From Sialis fuliginosa (taxonomy: Eukaryota; Arthropoda; Insecta; Megaloptera; Sialidae), in NCBI GenBank assembly GCA_961205875.1, contig OY540810.1, forward strand, positions 21,886,001 to 21,950,000: a stretch of DNA of 64,000 bases. Reading direction: 5' to 3'. The first letter of the stretch is position 1, and each line of letters starts with the position of its first letter. The position numbers and the translations under genes are program-made. Under the pieces are notes generated by a model. That model was not told the DNA's origin and searched no databases. It was given only the letters and a program-made list of their open reading frames with translations. Shown here piece after piece: positions 1 through 12,258 of this stretch.

Positions 1-602
1 TTATAAACAAATAGCAAAAAAAGGGTCAAAGAGTAATTGGAAAATATATGTTTTTTTAATTTTGATAGTACTCTTAATGAATTTGACCTTCAAAAATGTT
101 CGTAATTTGTTTATTGTGGCCGTTTAAACAAAAACTACGAGATGAGATGTTGCACATCAGTTTGTACCGTTAAAAGCTATGTATCTTTTGAAGATATTTA
201 AAAAAAAAGAGTTTTATCTATTTTTTTATCTTAACTTTAAAAATATCGTGTTTTCCGCGTTTTTCATTTTTTTACGGGTGAATTGAAAGACATTTTGACC
301 TCTACCTAGTGTCATTTTATTTGTATTTTCATAACGCATCATCTCATATTAAAAAAAAAATTATTCTAAATATTGGCCGAACTATCCTCAAAAAACCTTA
401 ATTTGTTATAAACAAAGGCATTTTTGACCTTATTCCGGAGCACTGAGAATCCGGAAAACGTACACACTTATTCTTGAACCCAAAAGCAAACGATTTAGTC
501 AAAATAAATTCACTACTAAGAGATTTCACGAAAAAATACATATAATTCGACGCTACTAAAATTATAGTGGTTCATTATTTTATAAAATTAAAATTATTTT
601 TT
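1..602. other. AT-rich flank, no gene seen
   Basis: This is the left edge, presumably within an intron of gene A or upstream sequence. I see no Cys-motif exon, helix exon or RNA gene. Confidence 0.5.
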
Positions 603-674
603 ATAAATATTATATATATTATATATTATATATATTATATATTATATATATTATATATATTATATATTATATAC
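603..674. repeat. TA-rich microsatellite
   Basis: It is a run of TATATAT/TATTATAT units that directly abuts the inverted-repeat element at 669, a likely TA target for insertion. Confidence 0.85.
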
Positions 675-2460
675 TCATCCAAACAATTAAAGGAACAAGA
701 ATTTAAACATTTTTTTTTGGGTGTTTTTTGAAGTGTTGTATCTTTGTGAAAAATGGTCGTATCGAAATAAATAAAAAAGCATTTTAAAGCTTCAAGTTTC
801 TAGTTTTGAGATTTTTTAGCATATTTTTTTTTGAATTACGGTTATCGCGCAATCAAAAGAAATAGTGGGACACAAAAATTTTCAAATTTTTTAAATTTTT
901 TTTAAGGGTCCTCGGGCTTGGGAAATTTTTTATCAGTTAAACTACTGCATTGGTCAGTTAACTTGTTTATTCAGCTTTAATTTGCTTTTTTTTTTGGTCT
1001 CTCTCAATTTTTTTTCGCCGAGATATCTGCCTTTAAATGAAAAATGATTCTTTTGTCTTCGATCATCAATATATCATCAACTAATAATTAAACAGTAAAT
1101 TTAAGGGCAGTTTTAAAAACTTGAATAAATTTTCTACAAGACCCTTTCATGACTTTATTAGAAAAAAATTTTTTTTACCCTCACCATTAGTGTGAAAAAG
1201 TACAAAAAAATGACCTTTTATGTTCTTTTAGTAAATCTATCGCTACTTTACAAATATTGATGGGAAGATTAATGTTGCCAGGTGATTTTACAGCTTAATG
1301 TACCTCCAACAGCCCTGTAAATTTTTAAATTGATCCATCGAACCGTTTTTCCGAACCGACTGATCAAATTTTGCTTGCGTATTAATTCGATTCCAGCATG
1401 CGAGACAAAATTATTTTACAATTTCGTACGGTTCCCGCTGCGAAAGAATTAATTAATGCAATTAATTCAAGATGAGTAAAATTATGGTACGCAAAAGCCG
1501 AATCGAGTCAAAAATGAGTCAGTATTGTTTCTTGAAATGTTTTAAAAATTTTGAAAAAAAAATTCAAAATTTAAAAAAAAAAATTTTTTTTAATTTTTTG
1601 GAATTTTTTTTCTCCATTTCAAATTTAACAAGTAACTAATGCAAAACTGTAAATAAAATCAAAAATCGAAAATCGTTTTCTACATTTTGATGATGATTAC
1701 ACAATGTTATGTTCCAGTCTGTTACACAATATACATGTTCCTTTAATTGTTTTGTAAAACTTTGATCAATCGGTCCGGAAAAACGGTTCGATGGATCAAT
1801 TAAAAAATTTACAGGGCTGTTGGGGGTACATTAAGCTGTAAAATCACCTGGCAACATTAATCTTCCCATCAATATTTGTAAAGTAGCGATAGATTTACTA
1901 AAAGAACATAAAAGGTCATTTTTTTGTACTTTTTCACACTAATGGTGAGGGTAAAAAAAAAAATTTTTCGAATAAAGTCATGAAAGAGTCTTGTAGAAAA
2001 TTTATTCAAGTTTTTAAAACTGCCCTTAAATTTACTGTTTAATCATTAGTTGCTGATATATTGATGATCGAAGCCAAAAGAATCATTTTTCATTTAAAAG
2101 CAGATATCTTGGCGAAAAAAAATGGAGAGAGACCAAAAAAAAAGCAAATTAAAGCTGAATAAACAAGTTAACTGACCAATGCAGTAGTTTAACTGATAAA
2201 AAATTTCCCAAGCCCGAGGACCCTTAAAAAAAATTTAAAAAATTTGAAAATTTTTGTGTCCCACTATTTCTTTTGATTGCGCGATAACCGTAATTCAAAA
2301 AAAAATATGCTAAAAAATCTCAAAACTAGAAACTTGAAGCTTTAAAATGCTTTTTTATTTATTTCGATACGACCATTTTTCACAAAGATACAGCACTTCA
2401 AAAAACACCCAAAAAAAATGTTTAAATTCTTGTTCCTTTAATTGTTTGGATGAGTGTATA
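669..2460. mobile_element. 1.8 kb inverted-repeat (foldback) DNA element
   Basis: The left arm (669-1375) and right arm (1755-2460) are reverse complements over about 700 nt with few mismatches. The ends read TATACTCATCCAAAC and GTTTGGATGAGTGTATA. A spacer of about 380 nt lies between the arms. There is no coding capacity. It lies in the intron before the first visible exon of gene A. Confidence 0.9.
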
Positions 2461-2525
2461 TTAATTGTCGAAGTGTAATGAGAATTTTTTGTTTACCTAA
2501 TTTCTTTTTGTGTGTTTTTTTACAG

Positions 2526-5500
2526 TTTTGAAAACCTATCTGCTAATTTTGCTGATATTTACACTATTTGATATACTATTTGGAGCTGCTCTATTTCCTG
2601 GTGTTGTAAAGGTAAAATAACAATATTTATATGTTACAGTATTGCCATTTAAATTTACTTTTTATTATTCTTATATGTTCGAATCTGAATAAATGATATA
2701 TCGAATTATCTTTAAAATTCTAAAAAATGTACATTATGTGATGTCACTCCTAGTGGCGCGTTATAGTTTCATGAGGCCACAGGCCAATTTTAATGTGAGT
2801 GTCTCACGTTTAATGTTGAATCGATATTTTTGTTCGGGGAGAATTTTGGGGAGAGGGAATCCCCCAATCAACCGGTATCTACTACTAGATAACAATAAGT
2901 ATGTAGGTACCTTTATTACAATAAATAATTGATTAGAATAATTGAACAAGAATTATAATTATAATGTACTAGCTGATACCCGCGGCTTCGCTCGCGTAGA
3001 TTTCGAAACCCTCATTCCCATGATATCTTTCCACCGGATCGAATGAAACCAATTACAACCCTTTATATGTGACAGGGAGTGAAATATTAAAATTTTCTTA
3101 TTTTTGGTTTTATTTCATTATACAAAATCGTAAATATCTCGGCTCCTATGCGAGATAAAGGGTTGTTTTTCCCCCTAAAACATATCAAAAACTCGCCCCC
3201 TGTCAACCCCCGGCAGTAGGGGTTCAATGTCGAAATTTATATTTTTATTGAACACTATATTACCCGAATCCACCTATATAACTTAAGCATATATGCAAAT
3301 GAACATATCAAAAACCATCCCCCTGTCTACCCCCGCCAGTAGGGGTTGAATGTCGAAATTTGTATTTTTATTGAAGACTATTTTGCCCAAAACCGCCTAT
3401 ATAACTTAAGCATCTATGCAAATAAACGTACCAAAAACCCACCCCCTTGTAATCTCTTAGGGGTTGAATTTTTGGAAATGCTAAAATATGTGTTCCTATG
3501 TCCATTCTCAGTGTGCAAGCTATCTCCCTTTCGAATTTCATCAAGATCGGTATTTTTTTCCATACAAACTTTTCCACCCCTTATAAAGCCTTAGAGGTTG
3601 TTTTTTCGAAATTCGAAGTAGCCTATGTCCTTTCTCAGTGTGTAAGCTATCTCCCTGTCAAATTTCATCAAGATCGGTTTAGCAGTTTAGCCGTGAAAAG
3701 GTAACAAACAGACAGACAAAGAACAGACAAACACATTTAGAAATAAAAATATATTTTATATATTTAGAAATAAAAAATAATTTTTTTAAATAACAATAAA
3801 AAAATGAATAAATCGCAATCACGGTAAAATATTTCTGGTAAATTTTAATAAGTAATAAAATAATTAGTAAAAAATAATGGGACATAAAATGTAGATAATA
3901 ATACGTTACAACTTTTAAGCAATGATTTTTTTAAAAGATCACTAATCCGAAAACGGGGGTTTATTTTTATCAATTTTTGAATTTTCGATTATTTTGACAT
4001 GGTGCGAATAAGATACAAATGTTTAAGATAAAAATTATCGATTATATATTATTATCTATAATTTATATCCTATTCATTTTTTCCATCATTTATGATTTTA
4101 CCAGAAAGATTTTTTTACATAATTAGTTAGAAACTGTTCAGTCTTTATAATACGTATAAGAAAGTCCCATGACACTCATGGCACTTATTTCTCTGTTACG
4201 AACTATTTGAAATTATTTAAAAATATATTTTTTCAAATAAATAGAACATAAATTAGATAATAATACAATACAACCATTTTTCTCGATTTCGTACCGTTTT
4301 AAAAACTACTCGAAAATTTTCAAAATATCTTTTCGTACTCGATATTTCTTATTAAATTTATAAATGATGGTTGTGGTCCCGATAATTGTCCTTTTTGCTT
4401 ATAGAATAACGCGCCACTTTTCATGCTTAATAAAAAACATATTTTTAACAACCCCAAATTATTGCCTTAACGGTCGTTCTTGTGTCAATTATTAATATTC
4501 GAATAACAGTTGATTTTAACATGTATTTAAGGTTTTATAAAAACTATATAAACAGTGGGTGCGTGTAATTATATGTACGCGCGTTAGAAGTTATACTTCT
4601 TTGGTGTGATTGAAAAACACAATTTTGTCACTGACTCTGGCTTTGTCACTTAACTCTCTTTAACAGCTATTTCATTCAGTTCAATTTTGGTTGCATGATG
4701 CGCGCGCATTTAGTCGCATATTAAAATTTCACCCTCAACGCGCCTAAAGAAGTATAACTTCTAAAATTATATTTAATAAATGTATAATTTAATTTTAGGA
4801 GGTAGCGAGTTATGTTAAAGTATGGATTCATTTAAAAAAACTTGAAGTTGTCTTTTTTTCAATCATCATTGTAATGAATATTTTCTTACTAAACGCAATG
4901 CAATACATACTACTACAACCTTTTCTAGTTATTTATGTTGGTATGTATATTTTTCCATTTCAACTATGCTAACTCTAATGCCAAAACCTCAAACAGTTAT
5001 TATTGTTAACATAATTAATAATAAAATTATAATAGCCACATTTTTACATTTGTACTGATATATTTAAGCAATTTCTTACAAACATATGATAGCTTTTAAT
5101 CAGATATTTCATATTAGTAGAAGGAAATTAGTATTTTGAAGTGATGCATTCGGGATGTTTTTTTTTATTTTCTCTTTATATGTTCGAAGGTGAGCTGAAA
5201 ATCGAAAAAGTTAGGAAAATCGGCTATGTGGGTCCAGAGAAAATTGTATAATTGTGCATATTTGATATATTTCGAGTGTATCGCTACACTTTTTTTGAAA
5301 TATTCTCCGGTTCTATAGGTCGTAGGAAAATAAAAAAATAGAAGTAAAAACTCATAAGTTTATACACTATAGAACTGTGTAGGTGATATTACTTTCCAAA
5401 CGCATTCTAACGAAAAGTAGATACATAAAAAAATCTACAATTGAAAAAAATAAAATGTACCCTATGATGTTTTTTCATTTTTTTTAAATGTCCGATTATA

Positions 5501-6900
5501 ACATAAAAATATTTCATCTTTCGTTACTTTACTTTCATTATTGCATTATTAGTGATAAACAATTTTTTTTTTGAGGTTATGATGCGTTAGGAAAGTAACG
5601 CTACCTAAACAGTTCTATAGTCTTTTAACTTAATAGTATTTTAGTTTTTTTTACGACCTAAAGAACCGGAGATATTTAAAAAAAAAACAGTCAAGCGATA
5701 CACTCGAAATACATCAAAAATGCACAATTATGCAATTTTCTCGGGACGCACATGGCCGATTTTCCTAACTTTTCGATTTTCAACTCATCTTCGAACATAT
5801 TAAGAGAAAATCAAAAAAAAATTCAACTTTCTGAATGCATTTTTTTTGTCTCTATTCCCTTTACTCTATACCGTGTGTACATTTTCAAACTTTCATACGC
5901 TTTGAATATTTTTGAAATAAGGATTTAAAAAAAATGTTTTATATTTCTATGACAAGGTCAATTCAAGGTAAAAAAAATCAGCTTAATAATTTTTTGTACT
6001 TCATTTTTTCAAGACATAATAATAGAGATTTTATATATATTCAATAGTTTTTTGCTCATTCATAATCATCAGCATTAATGAAAAAGTGCACAAAAAAATT
6101 CTTTATAACTACTAGAACTATGAAAATTATTTAAGATTTTTTTTAACTTTAAAAAAGACTTATTCTCTAAAGCTGATGGTATTGGCACAAACAATTCCTA
6201 AAAAACAAAATCTATATAAGGTAAAGGCACCAGTTAGGGCCGCTATAAGAGCAAGTTTTCGGGGTTTTTTTTATTAATGGGCTTGTTTTTTATAGTTCTC
6301 ATGAATTCATGTTACTAATAAAACAAGTAACTCTTTATTTAACCAATTAAATAACCGAAGTCCGCAAATATAGTTTTTTTTTCCAGTAATGGATAAAGTA
6401 AAACAAGTACCCAGTGATGGACACTTGCTAATGATTACAAAATGATAAGTACTATGATACAAACGTTATAAAATAAAGAAACGTAAGATTTGAACAATAT
6501 AAAGCAGATGCTATGATAATATAATAATAATTTATAAATAGATTAGTTTTTATGTCCACCATTTTGACACCTATTGGCCGATTGACATCAAATCACGCTG
6601 TAAGACAGTTAAATGTATATAGATTAATATTCAGAAATGGTAGTAATCAAATATCAACACATATTTCTAATTCAGTACATTTAATTTAAAATTGCCATTA
6701 CTGGGGTCCTTGTCAAGACTGGTGTCATTACCTTATTCAAGTGATTGACATATACATTTTACATATCAAATCGTATGTACATAATATAGTTCTATGAATA
6801 CGTTCTGCTTATTATATTTTAAACTGTTTCAGTCCTTTTGGCATCCACTGTTGGAGATAATAGTGATCAAGACGAAGAGGAAAATAAATTAATTCTCTAA
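2526..6900 (+). CDS. Gene A: four-TM small membrane protein, 5' partial
   Basis: Three coding exons are visible: 2526-2611, 4799-4940 and 6833-6900, stop TAA at 6898. All have AG acceptors, the first two have GT donors, and the phases are 0 and 1, as in the four downstream paralogues. They encode 97 residues: a hydrophobic helix (LLILLIFTLFDILFGAALF), then EVASYVKVWIH leading into a second helix, then a short acidic tail. Exon 2526-2611 is 86 nt, exactly the length of exon 3 in genes B to E. The first two exons, with the Cys motif and first helix, must lie left of the window, because nothing like them is seen in 1-2525. The tail GDNSDQDEEENKLIL contains an acidic dileucine-type pattern (E-x-x-x-L-I), which would suit endosomal or lysosomal sorting; this is inference. 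The intron upstream of exon 2526 contains a 1.8 kb inverted-repeat element. Function is unknown. Confidence 0.8.
2966..3735 (+). repeat. LINE/SINE-like dispersed repeat
   Basis: It starts ACTAGCTGATACCCGCGGCTTCG and ends with TCGGTTTAGCAGTTTAGCC, GTGAAAAGGTAACAAACAGA and CAGACA, a layout common in insect genomes. Internal stretches (AGCTATCTCCCT..AATTTCATCAAGATCGG) occur twice. Related copies lie at 15730-15905 (minus strand) and 48530-49290. Confidence 0.75.
4585..4772. mobile_element. Small MITE with AGAAGTTATACTTCTTT ends
   Basis: The ends TTAGAAGTTATACTTCTTT and AAAGAAGTATAACTTCTAAA are inverted repeats about 150 nt apart. The element sits 27 nt upstream of exon 4799 of gene A. A weaker relative of one end is at 57553-57567. 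Confidence 0.75.
5142..5845. mobile_element. 0.7 kb near-perfect palindrome element
   Basis: The outer ends GATGCATTCGG and CTGAATGCAT are inverted. Pairing continues through GCGATACACTCGAAAT and AGAACTGTGTAGG/CCTAAACAGTTCT to the centre near 5490. It lies in the last intron of gene A. Confidence 0.85.
6217..6740. mobile_element. MITE-like element with TAAGGTAAxGxCACCAGT ends
   Basis: The left end TAAGGTAAAGGCACCAGTT and the right end AACTGGTG-type sequence (GACTGGTGTCATTACCTTA) are inverted repeats. The right end lies about 90 nt before the last exon of gene A. A copy of the right end is at 12926-13003 in intron 1 of gene B. Confidence 0.65.
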
Positions 6901-6925
6901 ATGATTACGACATCTTTATCAAATC

Positions 6926-7032
6926 ATATTACTTCTAAAAGTCTGACGATGATTCTGTGAATCGAAAGCTTGTATTTATTTTTATCTTCATTAAATTCTG
7001 ACGTATAGACAATGAATTTGTCATTAAATAAA
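6926..7032. mobile_element. Partial copy of the GACGTTTAGACAATCAATTTG MITE
   Basis: It contains CTGACGATGATTCTGTGAAT then CGAAAGCTTG, and ends CTGACGTATAGACAATGAAT then TTG. It matches the right half of the full copy at 16374-16543 and begins 26 nt after the stop codon of gene A, so it may lie in the 3' UTR. Confidence 0.7.
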
Positions 7033-9680
7033 AATTATATATGTTTAGAAAAAATACCCCTTTTCCCTGTAACTATTCGCTTTCGTTTCCGCATTGCATT
7101 CGCGAAATAGTTTCTCGTATTAGATATATAGATATAGATATAGAGATGTATAGATGTATAAATATATACTGTCATATTGTTAGGTAAAATGCAGTAAGAA
7201 GCAAAATCTAAAAATTAAAGAAAAAAATGGGATTACAATTTTTAGCACTTTCAGGTCTCACTTAACTGTGCAAATAGTTTGAGGGTGATTTAATACTAGT
7301 GTCTTATTACATACCAAAATGATAACCTACTGTTTTTATGTTTTTAAAAACTGCCTTCTCGCTTTTAATAAGCAATCAAATTACGAAAGGAAGTAAACTG
7401 AAAAGACTTCTATCTCGTTAGTAAACCATATTTTATTGAATTTTTCTACCTCTTTTCGTTTATTATTAATCTAACGGTAGCAATAACAAAAATCTACGTT
7501 TTACCTAACCACGGCAGTATAGATGTACAGTAAACCCTGCATTAATGCGCTCTCCATTTACGCGGTTGAAAAAGTTTAGAAAAAGGTGAAAAAGACTTAA
7601 GAAACATTACGTAATGGATACATTTTTATTGCTCCATTTTACGCACTATTTTCATTAAACCAATAATTAACCTCGTAAATGGCAGGATTACTGTATAGAT
7701 GTCTATAGACGTATAGATGTGTGGATGTATAGATGTATAGATGTATAGATGTATAGATGTATAGATGTATAAATGTATAGATGTATGGATGTATAGAAAA
7801 AGATACAGTGGTGTGTAATCCTACGGTACTCAAACCAACAGAGAGGATCTAAATCAATCTTTAATAAACTCATTACTGAAGTAACAATATCGAAAAAGAT
7901 TGTTAACCTTGGCGGAAGCTACAAATCCATAGAAAAGGAAAGATATAGGACTCATAACATACATAGACATAGAGAATGGACCACGCATTTGACTTGAAAA
8001 CAGAACCGTGTCAAAAGAAAGAGATAGAAACAGGTTTGGAATATACTTGACCTTTTTCTAAACATTAAAAATATTCATAGATATATATGTATATAAAGAG
8101 GTTAAAAAACAAAAAATAATTAACGTTATAAAAAAATTTTATTTAAAAAAAAAAACGATTATTGATTTCTAAATAATATAAGTTTCGAATTTTTTGACTC
8201 TATTTTAATATCCTGTTCTTTTTTTTCGTAGCTTCATAATGTAACCTAATATAAAAAAAATATTTAAAATTTTGTCAAAAAATGTTATTTTCCCGGAATA
8301 TTCGTTCATAATTTTGCAAATTTCTCACAAGATAGATATACAAAAATATATCAGATAGAAATACCACCCTGAAAGCTACCAATCAGATTCTTAGAAAAAG
8401 AGATAGATATATTCCAAACTACACTGCATCTCTCTCTCACTTTTTGAACAGATGTTACACCATTGTGTTAATACAGAATGCATTGTGCATTCTCTATGTC
8501 TATGACTCATAACACATTACCTAGCGTTGTTGCCATATCGCTCCACGAGTCATCGGTGTATCATTCGGATTTTAAAATAAATATCAATTGTTTTGAATTA
8601 TAAAATAAATTTATAATTTTATATTGTCTTTAAAAGTATTTAAGTGATAATTGATTAACACAGGAACGTCTATTTGGAATTATCATCTCTCTTACATACC
8701 AAATTTAATTGTAATTTAAAGTATATTTGTCTGTTATAAATTTTTAACTGACACCTCTAGGATAATATGCATTGAAATGACGAAAGTGACATTTAATTAA
8801 ATATGGCCGCCTTCCAGTTTTGGTAACAGTTTCATATAAATGGACTAGCATTGGTTGTTATGAATTCATAGTCTTTCCTAATTTAAGTCAATCTTTCATA
8901 AACTTGTACTTTAGTAAGAAAATCGAAATTTAAATCTAACGCCATATCTGGGGACCCCAAATTACCGCTGTGAAGTTATAATAAATTTTGTAATCTGTCG
9001 TGTAATTTTTCGTTAAATTTTCGTTGTGAATGTTTTGTTAAGAATTATATGCACAGGCGCCGACTTTTTATTATATACTATATGGGTGCGGTTAATGGGT
9101 TTTTCGGGTCACGGCTGTGACTTTAGGTGATATTTATATGAAAAGTTGAAATTTTAACCATGAAATTTGAATACATTTTTTTGGATTTTCAATACCGTTT
9201 AAACTATACGATTTGTTTTTATATAAAATATGACTTGAAAAGTTAAAATTTTTAAATCGCAGGTCTGTTTCTCAACCCTATATTGAACCTATCAAAGTAA
9301 ATTATTTTTTTAATTTTGGAAGTCGGATCTAATTTTAATTGGTGGATTTCAAACCAGCGTCTCACAACATACATACAATGTGTATAATGACATATATGTA
9401 TGTATATATATTTTATAACACTAGAAAATTAGACAAAAAAAATTGTCATAAATCTACACTTTTTAAGGTCCACCCACATCTTTGAATATTTCAAAAGTTT
9501 CGGTTATTTTAATCCAATTTTATCTCGTGATTGGTTTAAGATACACATCTGTTCATAAGCGAATATGAATGAAAACTGGAAGACAACTTCTGCATGCGAC
9601 TCTACATGGGGCCACATGTAGCTATGACGCGCCACTGTATATAGATATATAGATATGTATAGATAAAAAGTAATAAAAAC
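7033..9680. other. Intergenic A-B, no gene seen
   Basis: The stretch is AT-rich with an ATAGATGT-type microsatellite (7130-7165 and 7684-7800) and scattered repeat fragments. Two TCATAACA-flanked stretches (7950-8040 and 11040-11110) share GACACGGCTCTG-type sequence in opposite orientation. No exon-like sequence was recognised. Confidence 0.5.
7684..7803. repeat. ATAGATGT microsatellite
   Basis: Tandem GTATAGAT octamers with small variants fill the stretch. The minus-strand open frame over it is a by-product. Confidence 0.9.
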
Positions 9681-9681
9681 A

Positions 9682-9777
9682 AATTAATTGTTTAAACGTC
9701 AAAATTTATTAGAATAAAAAGTATTCGCGCAAGCTTTCGATTCACAAAATCATCGTCAGATTTGTTTTTATTTCATA
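9682..9777. mobile_element. Partial copy of the GACGTTTAGACAATCAATTTG MITE, inverted
   Basis: It starts AACAAATTAATTGTTTAAAC and GTCAAAA and continues to CAAGCTTTCGATTCACAAAA then TCATCGTCAGA, the reverse complement of the core seen at 6943 and 16450. Confidence 0.7.
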
Positions 9778-9929
9778 TATTAACGTCACTATATTATATT
9801 TATGATAAAAAGTAATATACATATAATATATATTATATATGTGTAATACACATTGTGTATTATGTATGTATGTATACTGTATACTCTAAAACATATCCTA
9901 ATTGACGAATAACCGTTTTTAGTTTCTTT

Positions 9930-10150
9930 CTTTAGCAAGGTATATTCCAGTAAGAGTTATGATAGCGTCGCCATTTTTAGCCAAACCAGCTGTTACGCGA
10001 TGTATTCGAAAATTCATTTATGTATTATTTTTAACAATCATAAAAAATAAAAATAAAATTGAACATAATTTAATAATATGAAGTACATATATTTAATGAT
10101 AATGATTGATAAAATCAGAAAATACAGCTGTGAGTGAGACTTGGCTATAC
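9930..10150. repeat. Dispersed repeat family (copy 1)
   Basis: It runs from AGTAAGAGTTATGATAGCGT through CGCCATTTTTAGCCAAACC to CTGTGAGTGAGACTTGGCTA. Its reverse complement recurs at 19820-20030 just downstream of gene C, and a 5' fragment occurs at 34765-34870. Confidence 0.75.
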
Positions 10151-12258
10151 TATTGTCAATAGAAATCAATTTGAGCTATCAAAACTCGTGCTCTTTAATA
10201 AATATAAAATAAATAAATATATTATTTATAAATTTGCAAATTAAATGTTACAGTAATGTAAAAAATAATTATATAAAATTTTTATTGTTTTGAAAATAGA
10301 TTACTATTTTGTTGTCTTCAAAGCTCTGCTTTTGAACAGAAGTTGTCTCACTCGCTTGTGTGACGTTTGTATCAAGCTCTAAAATTAACACAAGGTCAAT
10401 ATTGAGGTTGTTCGCTATTATATATTTACAATTTTATAAATGAATTTTTAGTATTTATTTTTTAGCATACATATTATTAATTAAATCAATTATTTACATT
10501 TATGAATCGTTTATATGTTCTTATCTTAAAACTATAATAAAGAAAATGAATAAAATTAATATTTATTTTGTAATTATCATTATCCTTCCCAATTTATTTT
10601 TAACCTACATGAACTTAACAGGCTTTATGGTGGTTCTATCGCTAGACGAGTTATTAGATAAAAATATGAATTTAAGGTGTGTCATAAAATAAAATTCAAA
10701 GCGTTGATATTTGCAATTTTAAAAAGATCTACCGTACAGTTTAAGAGAAATTAATTATCATAGTTAGTACTTTTAACATGAGACATATGAAGAATCATAC
10801 CGGCAACTATATGTATTATATTTGCATTTATCAGATTAGATAAATAAGATTTATTATGTAATAAAATGAATAATAATTTGATATCTTAGTTTTTTATTAA
10901 CATTATCACTGAAAAATAAAATTCACATGTAATAATTTGAAAAGTATTATATATTATATATATTTCTTCAAAACAGTAAGAGAGATGCGGTGGCTATATC
11001 TTTTTGAATGAAATATTAATTCCTGTTTAAATAAGGACAAGTATATCCCAAACCTATTTCTATCTATCTTTCATATGACACGGCTCTGTTTTCGAGTCAA
11101 ATGTGCGGTCCATGCTACATATCTATTAAACTGCCTTAATATGATTGGTTGTATGGACTGTTTACTTTGTGCGACTGCGTGAAATAGCAGGGAACTTCAT
11201 GTGGATGACATTTGTGTGAATAATTTACAAATTGACTAAAATTGAAATGTGTTTCTAAAAAAATAAATATTGTATTATTAATTTTACATTCTGTGATCTT
11301 ACGTGATCTCATATTGGGGTATGTTCTTAAAAACACTGTTACAGTAAATAATAATTGTTACATAGGTTAAAGTTATAGATATTACTTTTGCATACGCAAA
11401 AATTTTTGAAAGCGATTTTATTTAATCTTTCAAAATACACATTTACGTGTGTAGGTACAGTATACGAGTATATTGCTATATATATATATATATATATATG
11501 ACAGTTTTATAATGAGGTTAGATCACTGAATTAAAAAAAAATTTACGTTTCGACCTTTATTAGTCTTCATCAGTTTCTGGAAGTAATATTAACATTTTTT
11601 TACATAATATACAAATTATAGAATATTAAAATTAACAAGTAATTTGATAACAACTAGAGCTTAAAATTTAAAAACATATAAAATACCCAAAAAAATTAAT
11701 TAAGCAGTAATTTATCTTTAATTAAAACAGTAGTTATTGTAAGATTTTTATATTTGTTATTTATGAGTTCAATAAAATTATTACAGGCAACAATTAAATT
11801 TATACAAATTCATGTTAATATGATTTTTTTATAAAATCTTCTTGACTTTTAATATCGGGATACATACTTTTTATTTTAAAATTATTTTTATGAACATATA
11901 TTCGTGTCCCTATCTGTTGCTACATGAATTCATAAACTATTGAAAAGATTTTAGTGAAGAGGAATCCCATTTTTTTAAATTTTGTCTAATTTTATTTTGT
12001 TTTTACCTTTGTAGTAAAATATTTTCGATATATTTTTATTTAAATTTTTTATTTACCCATTATATGTACATGAATATAATATACGAAACATATGAAAATA
12101 CAATTTATAATTTAAAGTTTTTATATTACTGTAAACGTTATTTAAAAAAATATCTATATTTGAAACAGTCGGTAGTAAAGAAAATATTAATATTTCAAAT
12201 AAATGTTGTAGAACTAGAAATGACGTGTTGCTGTAACATGAAAAACCTTTAAGTAAAA
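10151..12258. other. Intergenic upstream of gene B, no gene seen
   Basis: AT-rich sequence with a short TA run (11475-11498) and a Penelope-type ribozyme-like motif at 11530-11590. No exon of the array family was found between A and B. Confidence 0.5.
11530..11590 (-). other. Hammerhead-like motif of Penelope-type repeat
   Basis: On the minus strand the order is CTGATGA, a short stem (GACT..GGTC) and GAAAC, the conserved core order of hammerhead ribozymes found in Penelope-like elements. One extra A lies between CTGATGA and the stem and no clear stem III is visible, so activity is doubtful. Confidence 0.35.

Noticed and set aside
7639-7833. Minus-strand Tyr/Ile/His-rich repeat protein
   Set aside because: It is translation of the ATAGATGT microsatellite.
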